From a virus, in IMG/VR virus record IMGVR_UViG_3300036985_002667, positions 1 through 63,884 of that record: a stretch of DNA of 63,884 bases. One strand, written 5' to 3'. Positions 44,879-54,100 of the stretch are shown in pieces (positions within the stretch are counted from its first letter, which is position 1; each line of letters starts with the position of its first letter). Both the position numbers and the translations under genes were made by a program. The notes below the pieces were generated by a model. It searched no databases. It worked only from the letters and a program-made list of their open reading frames with translations, and had not been told where the DNA came from.

Positions 44879-45466
44879 ATGGCTGCTACTGAAGATGATG
44901 TGCCAGAAGGCGGTAAGTTTGAACCTGAAACCTATGCTAAAGCGCGGGCACAAGCTTCTACACCCAGTACCTTTGGCCAAGCTTTCAAAAAAGCTAGGGC
45001 TGATGGCGATAGCACATTTACTTGGCAAGGTAAAAAGTACACCACTGAAATGGCTTCTGCCAAAAAACCGGCATCTCGTAATGAAAATTACGGCAATGAA
45101 GGGCGCGGAGCTAGTACCGCTAAACCTTATTCCGGCACAAAAACTGTTTCGAAGTTGGATAATCCGGAGCCCGGGCTGGAAGAATCTGGCCCCTTGGAAA
45201 GCCTGCTGGGCCCGGTAAAAGTTGCCGGTGGGGCAGCAGCTGCGGGTGTCGCCGCACTTAAAGCGGCTCGTGCAGCCAGAGCCGCCCGTGCGGGTAAATC
45301 CACTACGGACTTTTCTGCTCGTCGCGCATCTCCGCGCAATACTGCGGAAGAAACGATGGCGGGTGAAGGCGGCCCTAATTTCAAACGGGGCGGCAAAGTT
45401 AGCTCCGCGTCCAAACGGGCTGACGGCTGCGCTACAAAGGGCAAGACCAAGGGTAGGGTCTGCTAA
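44879..45466 (+). CDS. Basic protein with conserved RGG/KGKTKG tail
   Basis: This 195-aa protein starts at ATG 44879 after AAGGGGAATGTG. A disordered Lys/Ser/Thr N-terminus contains FTWQGKKYTTEMASAK. An Ala/Arg helix (about 115-145) follows, then the conserved tail FKRGGKVSSASKRADGCATKG. That tail is shared by many phage structural-region proteins. Its stop overlaps the next start (TAATG). The role is unknown. Confidence 0.7.
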   Translation: MAATEDDVPEGGKFEPETYAKARAQASTPSTFGQAFKKARADGDSTFTWQGKKYTTEMASAKKPASRNENYGNEGRGASTAKPYSGTKTVSKLDNPEPGLEESGPLESLLGPVKVAGGAAAAGVAALKAARAARAARAGKSTTDFSARRASPRNTAEETMAGEGGPNFKRGGKVSSASKRADGCATKGKTKGRVC

Positions 45467-45711
45467 TGCGTCCAAGTCGCGGAATGGGGGCAATTAACCC
45501 TGCCAAACAACCCAAACCGAAGCGGGTGGTCAAGCGTAAAGACCGCCCGCAAGACGTGGACGTGTACGCCGAAGGCGGGCTGTACGAGAACATTAACGCT
45601 AAGCAGAAACGAATCGCCGCAGGATCGGGTGAGAAGATGCGCAAGCCGGGGGCTCCCGGCGCACCGACGGCAGCAGCATTTAAGGCTTCGGCTAAAACGG
45701 CAAAGAGGTAA
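45466..45711 (+). CDS. Small basic protein with YAEGG motif
   Basis: This 81-aa protein is Lys/Pro rich (NPAKQPKPKRVVKRKDRPQD) with VYAEGGLYENINAK, the same YAEGG word found in the ejection proteins. No domain was recognised. It is one of a run of small basic genes between capsid and tail adaptors. Confidence 0.65.
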   Translation: MRPSRGMGAINPAKQPKPKRVVKRKDRPQDVDVYAEGGLYENINAKQKRIAAGSGEKMRKPGAPGAPTAAAFKASAKTAKR

Positions 45712-45713
45712 GC

Positions 45714-46400
45714 ATGACCACATCCGGCACAACCGCGTTTAATATGGATTTCGCAGAGATTGCGGAAGAGGCGTGGGAGCGTGCCGGTCGTGAGATGCGT
45801 TCGGGCTACGATCTGCGCACAGCGCGCAGGTCCATGAACCTGTTGACGATTGAGTGGCAAAACCGTGGTCTTAACATGTGGACGTTCGAGCAAGGCACTC
45901 AAGTGCTTACGCCCGGCACGGCTACATACACCCTTCCCGCAGACACTATCGACCTTCTCGATCATGTCCTTCGCACCGGCAGCGGCACGACGCAAGCTGA
46001 TCTGGCAGTCTCGCGTATCAGCGTCTCAACCTACGCAACTATCCCCAACAAGAACAGCACGGGGCGTCCGATTCAGCTCTATGTTCAGCGGTTGCGGGAT
46101 GCACCCCAAGTCACAGTTTGGCCTGTGCCTGATACCACGCAACCCTACACGCTAGTGTACTGGCGCATGCGGCGTATTCAAGATGCCGGCAATGGTGTGG
46201 AAACGTCTGATGTTCAATTCCGTTTTCTGCCCTGTTTGGTCGCAGGACTGGCGTACTACATCGCCATGAAAGACCCAGCACTGATGGAACGGGTGCCAAT
46301 GCTCAAAGCTGTGTACGACGAGCAGTTTGATCTTGCCGCGGGCGAAGACCGGGAAAAAGCCTCGGTTCGGTTTGTACCGCGAATGTTTAGGTCGAGGTAA
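45714..46400 (+). CDS. Head-tail connector protein, P22 gp4-like type
   Basis: This 228-aa protein runs FNMDFAEIAEEAWERAGREM, DLRTARRSMNLLTIEWQNRG, LNMWTFEQGTQVLTPGTATY, PVPDTTQPYTLVYWRMRRI and FLPCLVAGLAYYIAMKDPAL. This pattern is typical of phage packaged-DNA stabilisation or tail accessory proteins (gp4-like) that cap the portal. Its place before the second adaptor fits. Confidence 0.72.
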   Translation: MTTSGTTAFNMDFAEIAEEAWERAGREMRSGYDLRTARRSMNLLTIEWQNRGLNMWTFEQGTQVLTPGTATYTLPADTIDLLDHVLRTGSGTTQADLAVSRISVSTYATIPNKNSTGRPIQLYVQRLRDAPQVTVWPVPDTTQPYTLVYWRMRRIQDAGNGVETSDVQFRFLPCLVAGLAYYIAMKDPALMERVPMLKAVYDEQFDLAAGEDREKASVRFVPRMFRSR

Positions 46401-46402
46401 TC

Positions 46403-46768
46403 ATGGGCAACCGGTTTGCAGCAGGCAAACGGGCGTTCGGGTTCTGCGATATTTGCTCGTTCCGGTACCCCTTGCCGAAGCTAAAAGAGCTGATTGTTCG
46501 GACTAAAAAGACGAACATGCTGGCATGCACGGCGTGCTGGAGTCCTGACCACCCGCAGAACATGCAGGGCATGTATCCTGTAGATGATCCACAGGCACTG
46601 CGCCGACCAAGACCCGATCTATCCTTGGTGGCAACCTCAGTTGCGACGGGGTCTCGGGAGATTCAGTGGGGCTGGAATCCGGTTGGGGGTGCCCGTGATT
46701 TCGTTGCAGCCGAAACCCCGAATGATTTAGTTGCCGTAGGAATTATCGGCACCGTAACGATAACGTGA
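46403..46768 (+). CDS. Zinc-ribbon-like phage protein
   Basis: This 121-aa protein starts 3 bases after the connector gene. It has two Cys pairs, FCDICSFRYPLPKLKEL (C14-x2-C17) and MLACTACWSPDHPQ (C42-x2-C45), forming a zinc ribbon, and a beta C-terminal half. It is conserved in environmental phages next to connectors; the function is unknown. Confidence 0.72.
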   Translation: MGNRFAAGKRAFGFCDICSFRYPLPKLKELIVRTKKTNMLACTACWSPDHPQNMQGMYPVDDPQALRRPRPDLSLVATSVATGSREIQWGWNPVGGARDFVAAETPNDLVAVGIIGTVTIT

Positions 46769-46778
46769 GAGGTTAAAC

Positions 46779-46964
46779 ATGGATAAGTCTGCAATGAAGC
46801 AAGTCGCCAAGACTGAAGTCAAAGCGCACGAAAAGAAAATGCACGGCGCTAAAGGTTTCGCCAAGGGCGGCAAGACCAGCCTGCAAATGAAGCAGATGGG
46901 TCGTGGTCTGGCTAAAGTGGCCAACCAAAAGAAGTCGTCGTTCACCTACAAAAAAGGTGCTTGA
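46779..46964 (+). CDS. 61-aa Lys-rich protein
   Basis: It has SD GAGAGG before its ATG. It encodes MDKSAMKQVAKTEVKAHEKK and GFAKGGKTS. It is extremely basic, like its neighbours, and may associate with DNA or the head interior. No family was recognised. Confidence 0.6.
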   Translation: MDKSAMKQVAKTEVKAHEKKMHGAKGFAKGGKTSLQMKQMGRGLAKVANQKKSSFTYKKGA

Positions 46965-46965
46965 T

Positions 46966-47139
46966 ATGAAAAAGCCTGTCCTGCCTGCGGAAAATCAGAA
47001 GAAGTTTGTCGATAACCTTGCTACGTCTGCTGGCAACACGCGCCGTCCCGAGTACCCCGCTGTTAAGACCAGCGGCGTCAAAACACGTGGCAATGGTGCT
47101 GCAACAAAGGGCGTAACAGCTCGCGGCCCGATGGCTTGA
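46966..47139 (+). CDS. 57-aa basic protein
   Basis: It starts at ATG 46966, 1 base after the previous stop codon. The sequence KKPVLPAENQKKFVDNLATS is followed by a low-complexity Lys/Gly/Thr tail (TRGNGAATKGVTARG). It is short but directly between two well-supported genes. The role is unknown. Confidence 0.58.
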   Translation: MKKPVLPAENQKKFVDNLATSAGNTRRPEYPAVKTSGVKTRGNGAATKGVTARGPMA

Positions 47140-47146
47140 GGTAACG

Positions 47147-47776
47147 ATGGACTACTTATCCCTTTGCACTAATATTCAAGACATCTGTGAAAACACATTC
47201 ACAGCGGACCAGCTCGCCATGTTCACGGAGCAGGCCGAACAAAAGATTTACAACTCAGTTCAGATTCCCGCACTGCGCAAAAACGTGACGGGAACAATGT
47301 CGGCTAACAACAAGTATCTGGCAGTGCCTGCTGACTTTCTGTATGCCTATTCATTGGCAGCAGTAGCGCCTGACGGGGCTTACCAGTTTTTGTTGAACAA
47401 AGACGTGAACTTTATGCGGGAAGCCTACCCAACGCCGACTGTTACAGGGTTTCCAAAACATTATGCGTACTTCGATAGCAGTGCTTTTATTTTGGGGCCG
47501 ACTCCAGATATTTCGTATAGCACAGAGCTTCACTACGGCTATTACCCGCAATCGATTGTGACCGCAGGCACAACGTGGCTGGGGGACGAGTTTGATTCGG
47601 CCCTGCTCAACGGCGCGTTGATCGAAGCAATCCGGTTCATGAAGGGCGAGCAGGACATGGTGCAGCTCTATCAGACACTCTATGTACAAGCTATCGGACT
47701 TTTGAAAAATTTGGGCGATGGCAAACTGCGTCAGGATGCTTATCGTTCTGGGCAATTCCGCGAAAAGGTAGGCTGA
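47147..47776 (+). CDS. Tail adaptor protein (tail tubular A-like)
   Basis: This 209-aa protein has GAGG before its ATG. The helical start YLSLCTNIQDICENTFTADQLAMF is followed by TEQAEQKIYNSVQIPALRKN, and later by WLGDEFDSALLNGALIEAIRFMKGEQDM and LYQTLYVQAIGLLKNLGDG. This is the usual pattern of adaptor or gatekeeper proteins of podoviruses that bind below the portal. It pairs with the connector at 45714. Confidence 0.74.
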   Translation: MDYLSLCTNIQDICENTFTADQLAMFTEQAEQKIYNSVQIPALRKNVTGTMSANNKYLAVPADFLYAYSLAAVAPDGAYQFLLNKDVNFMREAYPTPTVTGFPKHYAYFDSSAFILGPTPDISYSTELHYGYYPQSIVTAGTTWLGDEFDSALLNGALIEAIRFMKGEQDMVQLYQTLYVQAIGLLKNLGDGKLRQDAYRSGQFREKVG

Positions 47777-47777
47777 T

Positions 47778-48203
47778 ATGCCAATTACACAATGTATGGT
47801 GTCCTCGTTCAAAACTGACATGCTTGGTGGCGTGCAGGATTTGGACACTGATGTAATCAAAATTGCGCTCTACACGAGCGCCGCGACCCTGAATGCGGCT
47901 ACCACGGCCTACACTGCGACAAATGAAGTCTCCAGCGTAGGTACGGGCTATACGGCAGGGGGCAATACGCTTACTGGTGCGGCTATTTCGCTTGATGGCA
48001 CTACAGGCATCTGCACGTTTAGTAACACGTCTTGGACAACGTCGTCGATTACGGCGCGGGGCGCGTTAATCTACAATAGCACCAAGACAAACAAAGCAAT
48101 TGCTGTGTTGGATTTTGGCGCAGACAAGACGTCTACTAGCGGAACCTTTACGGTTAACTTCCCTGCCGCTACCGCAGGTTCAGCCATTATTCAGGTGGGC
48201 TAA
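47778..48203 (+). CDS. Small virion-associated beta protein
   Basis: This 141-aa protein opens MPITQCMVSSFKTDMLGGVQD and continues DTDVIKIALYTSAATLNAATTAY, a strongly conserved environmental-phage pattern of unknown role. A later Thr/Gly beta region suggests a fibre or decoration protein. Its stop overlaps the fibre start (TAATG). Confidence 0.72.
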   Translation: MPITQCMVSSFKTDMLGGVQDLDTDVIKIALYTSAATLNAATTAYTATNEVSSVGTGYTAGGNTLTGAAISLDGTTGICTFSNTSWTTSSITARGALIYNSTKTNKAIAVLDFGADKTSTSGTFTVNFPAATAGSAIIQVG

Positions 48204-50056
48204 TGTCGACAATCGTCACTCGGGCAGGTAAGGGCTCGGCGCTTACCTACGCCGAAGTCGATTCCAACTTTACCAACCTCAATACTGATAAGTATCAATC
48301 AGGCTCAACGGCGTCTTTGGCGTCGTTGACGCTATCTTCCGCACTGCCTGCTCCAAGTGGCGGCACCGGGCAATCAAGCTATGCGGTGGGCGATCTGCTT
48401 TACGCCTCCACCACCACGGCGCTGTCCAAGCTGGCTGATGTCGCCACGGGCAATGCGCTGATCTCGGGCGGTGTGGGTGTGGCCCCTGCATGGGGCAAGA
48501 TCGGCCTGACGACTCACGTCTCCGGCACGCTGCCCGTGGCAAACGGCGGCACCGGTATTACCTCGCTCGGCGCAGGCGTTGCCACATGGCTGGGCACACC
48601 CAGCAGCGCCAATCTGCTCGCAGCGATGACTGATGAGACCGGCACAGGCTCGCTGGTGTTTGGCACCAGCCCGACGCTGGTCACGCCGACGCTCGGCGCA
48701 GCGTCTGCCACCTCAGTGGCGTTTGGGCTTGGCGCAGCAGCCACGCCTTCGATTACTTTCACGGGCGATCTGAATACGGGCGTCTGGTCGCCTGCGGCGG
48801 ATACCTTGGCGGCAAGTACCGCAGGTTTGGAACGGCTGCGGGTTACGAGTGCGGGCGATGCGTTTCTGAATACCACGGGATATACAGTAGGCACCGCTGC
48901 CGGAACAGTCATTCCGCGATTGGGGGCTGTTGGGCCTATTATCTCAATCCGCGCCTCAGCAGGCGGCGGAGAAGCTCGTTATCACCTGTACAACGTCGGG
49001 AGCACAGCGGAATGGCTGATGGGCCAAAAGAGCGGCACAGCCCATAACTTTGTACTCAGCAAAATGGCGTCGGGTGTAGAGTTGGATCACGTTGTGGTTC
49101 AGCCGGCGGGACACGTTGGCATAAGCACCACACCCAGCGCGTGGATTGCGTCTGTGCGGGCGATTCAAATCGGCGTGGGCGGGTCTGTCTCAACGTGGGA
49201 CGGCAGTAACGGCAGCGTGACGCTGGGCGCAAATTTGTATGACGCTGGCAGTGCCGTCATACGATATATCAACAGCGCAGCCGCAGGGGCTTTTGATATT
49301 GTCGCCGGCGCATTTACTTGGCGCACCGCGCCGGCAGGTATTGCGGGTGCTCCAATCACTTTTACGCAAGCAATGACGCTTACGAGTGCCGGAAGGTTAG
49401 GCATCGGCATTTCAGCGCCCTCGACAGCATTGCACGTAAGTGGTGCGGTAGGCACGACGTTTTCCCCCAACGTAATTAATACGGCACTGTTAGGCACGTC
49501 GGCCGCTACATCCGGCAACAGCGGGGCGGGCATCTCGTTCCAAGGCTACACCACTGGCACGACAGCGATCTCCGATCTGGCCTTTATCAGTGGCATCAAA
49601 GAAAACACCACCGACGGGAATTATGCCGGGGCGCTTGTTTTTGGCACTCGCACAAACGGGTCTGGTGGCGGCAACTTTGAGCGGATGCGGATTTTATCCA
49701 GCGGCAACGTCGGCATCGGCACAGCCACCAACCTCAGTACGCTCACTGTCAATGGCTCGTTTGCCAGCAAGTCGCCCAGCACCGTCAATGCTGCCACTTA
49801 CACCGTGGCGGCAACCGATGGCTCGCTGCGTTTTACCACCACCAACTGCACCGTGACATTGCCTGCCCCGGCCAGTTTTCCGGGGCGCATCCTGTATCTC
49901 AACACGATCACCGCCAACAGCGTGATTAGTGCATCGGCTAACGTCATTCCGCTGGGTTCAAACACCGCAGGCACCGCGATTCTTGCTGCCACTCTGGGCA
50001 AGTTTGCAATGTTGCAATCGGACGGCACCAACTGGATCACCATGATGAGCAACTAA
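48203..50056 (+). CDS. Tail fibre protein 1
   Basis: This 617-aa protein has the start SFTNLNTDK-like EVDSNFTNLNTDKYQSG typical of phage fibres, then Gly/Thr/Ser beta repeats. Copies of LRVTSAGDAFLNTTG and ERMRILSSGNVGIGTA are the short repeats of trimeric fibres. The last 100 residues (VNGSFASKSPSTVNAATYTV to DGTNWITMMSN) are paralogous to the end of fibre 2. It probably contacts host surface sugars or proteins. Confidence 0.82.
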   Translation: MSTIVTRAGKGSALTYAEVDSNFTNLNTDKYQSGSTASLASLTLSSALPAPSGGTGQSSYAVGDLLYASTTTALSKLADVATGNALISGGVGVAPAWGKIGLTTHVSGTLPVANGGTGITSLGAGVATWLGTPSSANLLAAMTDETGTGSLVFGTSPTLVTPTLGAASATSVAFGLGAAATPSITFTGDLNTGVWSPAADTLAASTAGLERLRVTSAGDAFLNTTGYTVGTAAGTVIPRLGAVGPIISIRASAGGGEARYHLYNVGSTAEWLMGQKSGTAHNFVLSKMASGVELDHVVVQPAGHVGISTTPSAWIASVRAIQIGVGGSVSTWDGSNGSVTLGANLYDAGSAVIRYINSAAAGAFDIVAGAFTWRTAPAGIAGAPITFTQAMTLTSAGRLGIGISAPSTALHVSGAVGTTFSPNVINTALLGTSAATSGNSGAGISFQGYTTGTTAISDLAFISGIKENTTDGNYAGALVFGTRTNGSGGGNFERMRILSSGNVGIGTATNLSTLTVNGSFASKSPSTVNAATYTVAATDGSLRFTTTNCTVTLPAPASFPGRILYLNTITANSVISASANVIPLGSNTAGTAILAATLGKFAMLQSDGTNWITMMSN

Positions 50057-50057
50057 C

Positions 50058-51188
50058 ATGGCAGACGTAACCGTTACCCTAACCCCAGTACCAGCAGCGT
50101 ATACGACGTTTGCTGAGTATGTTGTCGCGGGTTATTGGGACGACGGTTATGTTGTCAGTTATGCCTGTGCCTACACTGTCACGGGCACCGCCAACGTCTA
50201 CCCGACAGGGGTGTCGGCCACGGGTGCTGTTGGTACTGTATCGGTATCCGCTGGCGCGAATGTTTATCCGACAGGTGTACGTGGTACAGGCGCGGTTGGT
50301 ACGGCAACAGTCACTGCCGGGGCTAATGTCTACCCCACTGGGGTAGTTGCCACGGGCGCAATCGGCACGGCTACGGTCACAGGCACCGCCAACGTCTACC
50401 CGACAGGCGTATTGGCCACTGGAGCGGTTGGCACCGTATCAGTATCCGCTGGCGCGAATGCGTATCCCACGGGGGTATCGGCCACTGGGGCTGTCGGCAC
50501 TGTAAGCGTTACTGGCACAGCGAACGTCTACCCCACTGGGGTAGTTGCCACGGGCGCGGTCGGCACGGCTACGGTTGTGACGGATGTTGTGGTGTCAGTG
50601 ACAGGCGTATCGGTTACAGGTGCGGTTGGCACCGTATCAGTAACGGCTGGCGCTAATGCTGATCCCACAGGCGTATCGGCCACTGGCGCAGTTGGTACTG
50701 TCTCAGTTGTACCTGAAGTCAACGTCTACCCCACGGGCGTGTCGGCCACGGGCGCAGTTGGCACGGTTACGGTTACTGGCACCGCAGAGGTCTATCCGGC
50801 CGGTGTGCGCGCAGTGGGCGTTATTGGTGACGTTAATGTCTGGGGAATTATTGATGACAGCCAGACACCCGATTGGACAGGAATTATCATTCCCAGTGCG
50901 GTTTGGACTCCCATACCGGACGATCAGATTCCTGTCTGGGCGGGCATTGATGATTCACAGATACCAGTTTGGACTAACATCCCGGTAGCGCCAGAAAGCG
51001 GTTGGGCGGCAATCGATGACACGCAGGTTCCCGGGTGGAATAATGTTTCAGATACTCAGACCCCCGGTTGGGGTGCGATAGACGATACACAAGCTCCAGA
51101 ATGGACGCCTGTTACTGATGCACAAGTGCCGACATGGATCGCGGTACCGGATACTCAATCTCCAAATTGGCAGCAGATAGCTGCATAA
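50058..51188 (+). CDS. Tandem-repeat tail protein between the fibres
   Basis: This 376-aa protein has two repeat zones after a 44-aa head. Residues 45-264 are ten 22-aa units of the type ANVYPTGVSATGAVGTVSV. Residues about 265-376 are about nine shorter D(D/T)xQxPxW units (DDTQVPGW, DTQTPGW, DAQVPTW). A repetitive beta rod is likely, possibly a fibre shaft or attachment. The DxQxPxW repeats occur in other environmental phage tail proteins. Confidence 0.7.
   Translation: MADVTVTLTPVPAAYTTFAEYVVAGYWDDGYVVSYACAYTVTGTANVYPTGVSATGAVGTVSVSAGANVYPTGVRGTGAVGTATVTAGANVYPTGVVATGAIGTATVTGTANVYPTGVLATGAVGTVSVSAGANAYPTGVSATGAVGTVSVTGTANVYPTGVVATGAVGTATVVTDVVVSVTGVSVTGAVGTVSVTAGANADPTGVSATGAVGTVSVVPEVNVYPTGVSATGAVGTVTVTGTAEVYPAGVRAVGVIGDVNVWGIIDDSQTPDWTGIIIPSAVWTPIPDDQIPVWAGIDDSQIPVWTNIPVAPESGWAAIDDTQVPGWNNVSDTQTPGWGAIDDTQAPEWTPVTDAQVPTWIAVPDTQSPNWQQIAA
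50190..50849 (+). repeat. Ten tandem 66-base repeats (coding)
   Basis: These are ten near-identical 66-base units encoding 22-aa repeats. Unit 7 has lost the YPTG word (VVVSVTGVSV). High nucleotide similarity makes copy-number change by recombination likely. Confidence 0.85.
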
Positions 51189-51197
51189 GGACAAAAT

Positions 51198-54100
51198 ATG
51201 GCAACTGCATTTACTTCACTTCTCGGGCTGGCTCTTCCGGTAACTGGCGAACTGGCAGGCACATGGGGCGACACAGTCAACAACTCCATCACCTCACTGC
51301 TAGATTCTGCTGTTGCAGGCACCACCGCGCTCAGCACTGACGTTGATGTCACCCTGACAACGACTACCGGTGCGACAAATCAGTCCCGGCAAGCGATCCT
51401 GTTGTGTACAGGCACACGGTCGGTCCTGAGAACAATCACCGCCCCCGCAAGGTCCAAGATGTATGTGGTTATCAACAGCACCACTGGCGGCTTTGGCGTG
51501 AAGCTCGTGGGCGTTGGCCCCACCACAGGCGTGACCGTGGCTAACGGCAAGACCGCCGTGGTTGTGTGGAACGGCTCAGACTTCGTGGAAGTGGCCCCGG
51601 CGACTGCGACAACCGCTACCAATCTCGCGGGCGGCGTGGCAGGCTCCCTGCCCTATCAGACAGCCGCTAGCACCACGACATTCCTCGGCATCGGCGCAGC
51701 GAACTACGTGCTGACCTCGACAGGCACCGCGCCCACATGGACGATCAACACCGGCACGGGCAACGTGGTGCGGGCTACCAGCCCCACAATTACAACGCCC
51801 ACCATCACCACCTCCGCTACTGTGCCTTTGTTGATTGGCGGCACAGCCACGACCAGCACACTGGCCTTGCGCTCGACCAGCGGTGTAGGCACCACCGGCG
51901 CGGACATTATTTTCCAGACCGGCAACAACGGCGCGACGGAAGCAATGCGCGTGCTGAACAACGGGAATGTGGGGGTTGGGACGAATGCCCCGACAGCACT
52001 TTTGCAGGTGCAACAAACTTTAGCTAATACATACGCCTCTACGTCTGCAATAACAGCAACACCAGATGGATCGCTGACCTCGATTGTTAATTTGGCGCAA
52101 GCCACGGATGTCTTTCGCGGGATCAATTTTTCCTCCAGAAGCGCCGCAGGGGATTTACAAAATTCTTACTTTGGCGCGGTATCCACGGCCACTGGAAATT
52201 CCCCAATTTTTGTGTGGGGCCAACGCACTGGAGCAACTGCGTATGCCGAACGCATGCGCATCGACAGCGCGGGCAATGTGGGGGTTGGGACAGTAAGCCC
52301 TGCGGGCCCCCTAGATATTGCAAATACCACTTCTGGCCTTGTGCGTATTACGACTACAAATACAGGAGCCCCACCCGGAGTCTATGCGCAACACGGAAGA
52401 GGTAGCCTTACAGTACCAACAGCAAGCGTAGCAAATGATGTTGTAGGGAGATTGGCAGGTGCTGGGTATGGAACAACTACCTATCAGGCATGTGGACGGT
52501 TTGAGTTGGCGGCGGCAGAAACACTGTCGGATACCAGTAGCGCGGGCTACGCTCGTATTTTCACAACACCGACTGGCAGTGTTACGCCAGTCGAACGCAT
52601 GCGCATCACTAGTGCCGGTGATGTGGGGATTGGAACCGCAAGCCCAACCAGCACGCTGACTGTAGCCGGCACGTTCAATACCACGGGCAACGTTACGCTG
52701 GGTGACGCCACCACCGACACCGTGACGGTGAATGGCTACATGTCAGTAGGCGGAACACCAACGGCTTCGCAAGGGCTGCGAGTAATCCCTGCGGCGCTGA
52801 CTGGAACTATTCAATTTGGTTCCGTACTGGGGATTACGGCCACGTCTGCCGCGACAGTAGGCGTGGAAGCTGCGCGAGTGCAGGCAGGCACCGCAGTTGC
52901 GGCATTTACAACCGCTTACGCGGCAGGCTTATGGGTTCGAGATGCGATACGTGGCGCGGGCTCTACCATTACCAACAATTACGGCATTTACATCGACGAA
53001 AAAGTCGCAGGCACTAACAACTACGGCCTTGCTACCAACATTGCTGCCGGTGCTAATAAATGGAACCTCTATATTGATGGCACGGCGCAAAATTACTTTG
53101 GTGGGGACGTTGGGATTGGGACATCCACCCCGGGATGTAGGCTAGAAGTAGTCGCTTCTGCGGCTGCAAGCATCCCCGCTGCTGGTGCGGCTTCGTCGCA
53201 TGCGGAAATTGGTGTGGGGCTTTATGGAACCATCTTTGGTACGCTGGGTTCCGGTAGAGGCTATATCCAACAACAACGCACTGACGGAACAGCCACGACG
53301 TATGACCTTTTGCTCCAGCCAAATGGCAGTGCTTTAGGTGTTGGAACTACAAACCCGTTGAACGCTGTTCGGCTTCATGTTGAGCAAAATGCTAACGCCA
53401 ACTACAGCACCAGCTTTACTACGGGAACCACCCCGTCTCAATTGGTGCTTCGTGATATTTCGGATGTCGCAACCTATACAAATCCCTTTGCCGCAGTGCA
53501 GTTTGGCGCGGGGAATACAGGGGCTGGCTTTTCGTATATTGCAGGCGCACGAGAAAGTGCGGGCACGTCCTTCTTGGCTTTCGGCACAGGAACTGGCGGC
53601 CAAGCCAGCGAACGCATGCGTATAGACAGCGCAGGCAAAGTGCTTGTGGGCGCTACGACAGCCCGTGCCAATTTCAACAACGCGACACTTTCGCCGCGTA
53701 TGCAGATTGAGGGTGTTGATTCCACCGGAGCGTCATTAGCGATTACCTGCAACACCACAACGGATGCCGATGGCCCAGCATTACTGTTTGGCAAATCAGC
53801 GACGGCGACGGTTGGCAGCAATACCTTAGTAGCAAACGGTGAATCACTCGGATACATCACCTTTGAAGGGAATGACGGAACCGAGTTTGTTCGTGCAGCA
53901 CAGATCAAAGCTGAAGTAGACGGCACACCCGGCGTAAACGATATGCCCGGGCGCCTTGTGTTTTCCACTACAGCAGACGGATCGGCAACAACCGCCGAGC
54001 GCATGCGCATCGACAGCGCAGGTAACGTTGGGATTGGCACTGCAACACCTTCCCTTAAGCTGGATGTTGTAGGGGCTACGAACAATGGAACAATTACTCA

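Noticed and set aside
50190-50849. Regular 66-base repeats that could be mistaken for a CRISPR array
   Set aside because: Units are contiguous, coding and in frame, with no unique spacers and no cas genes.
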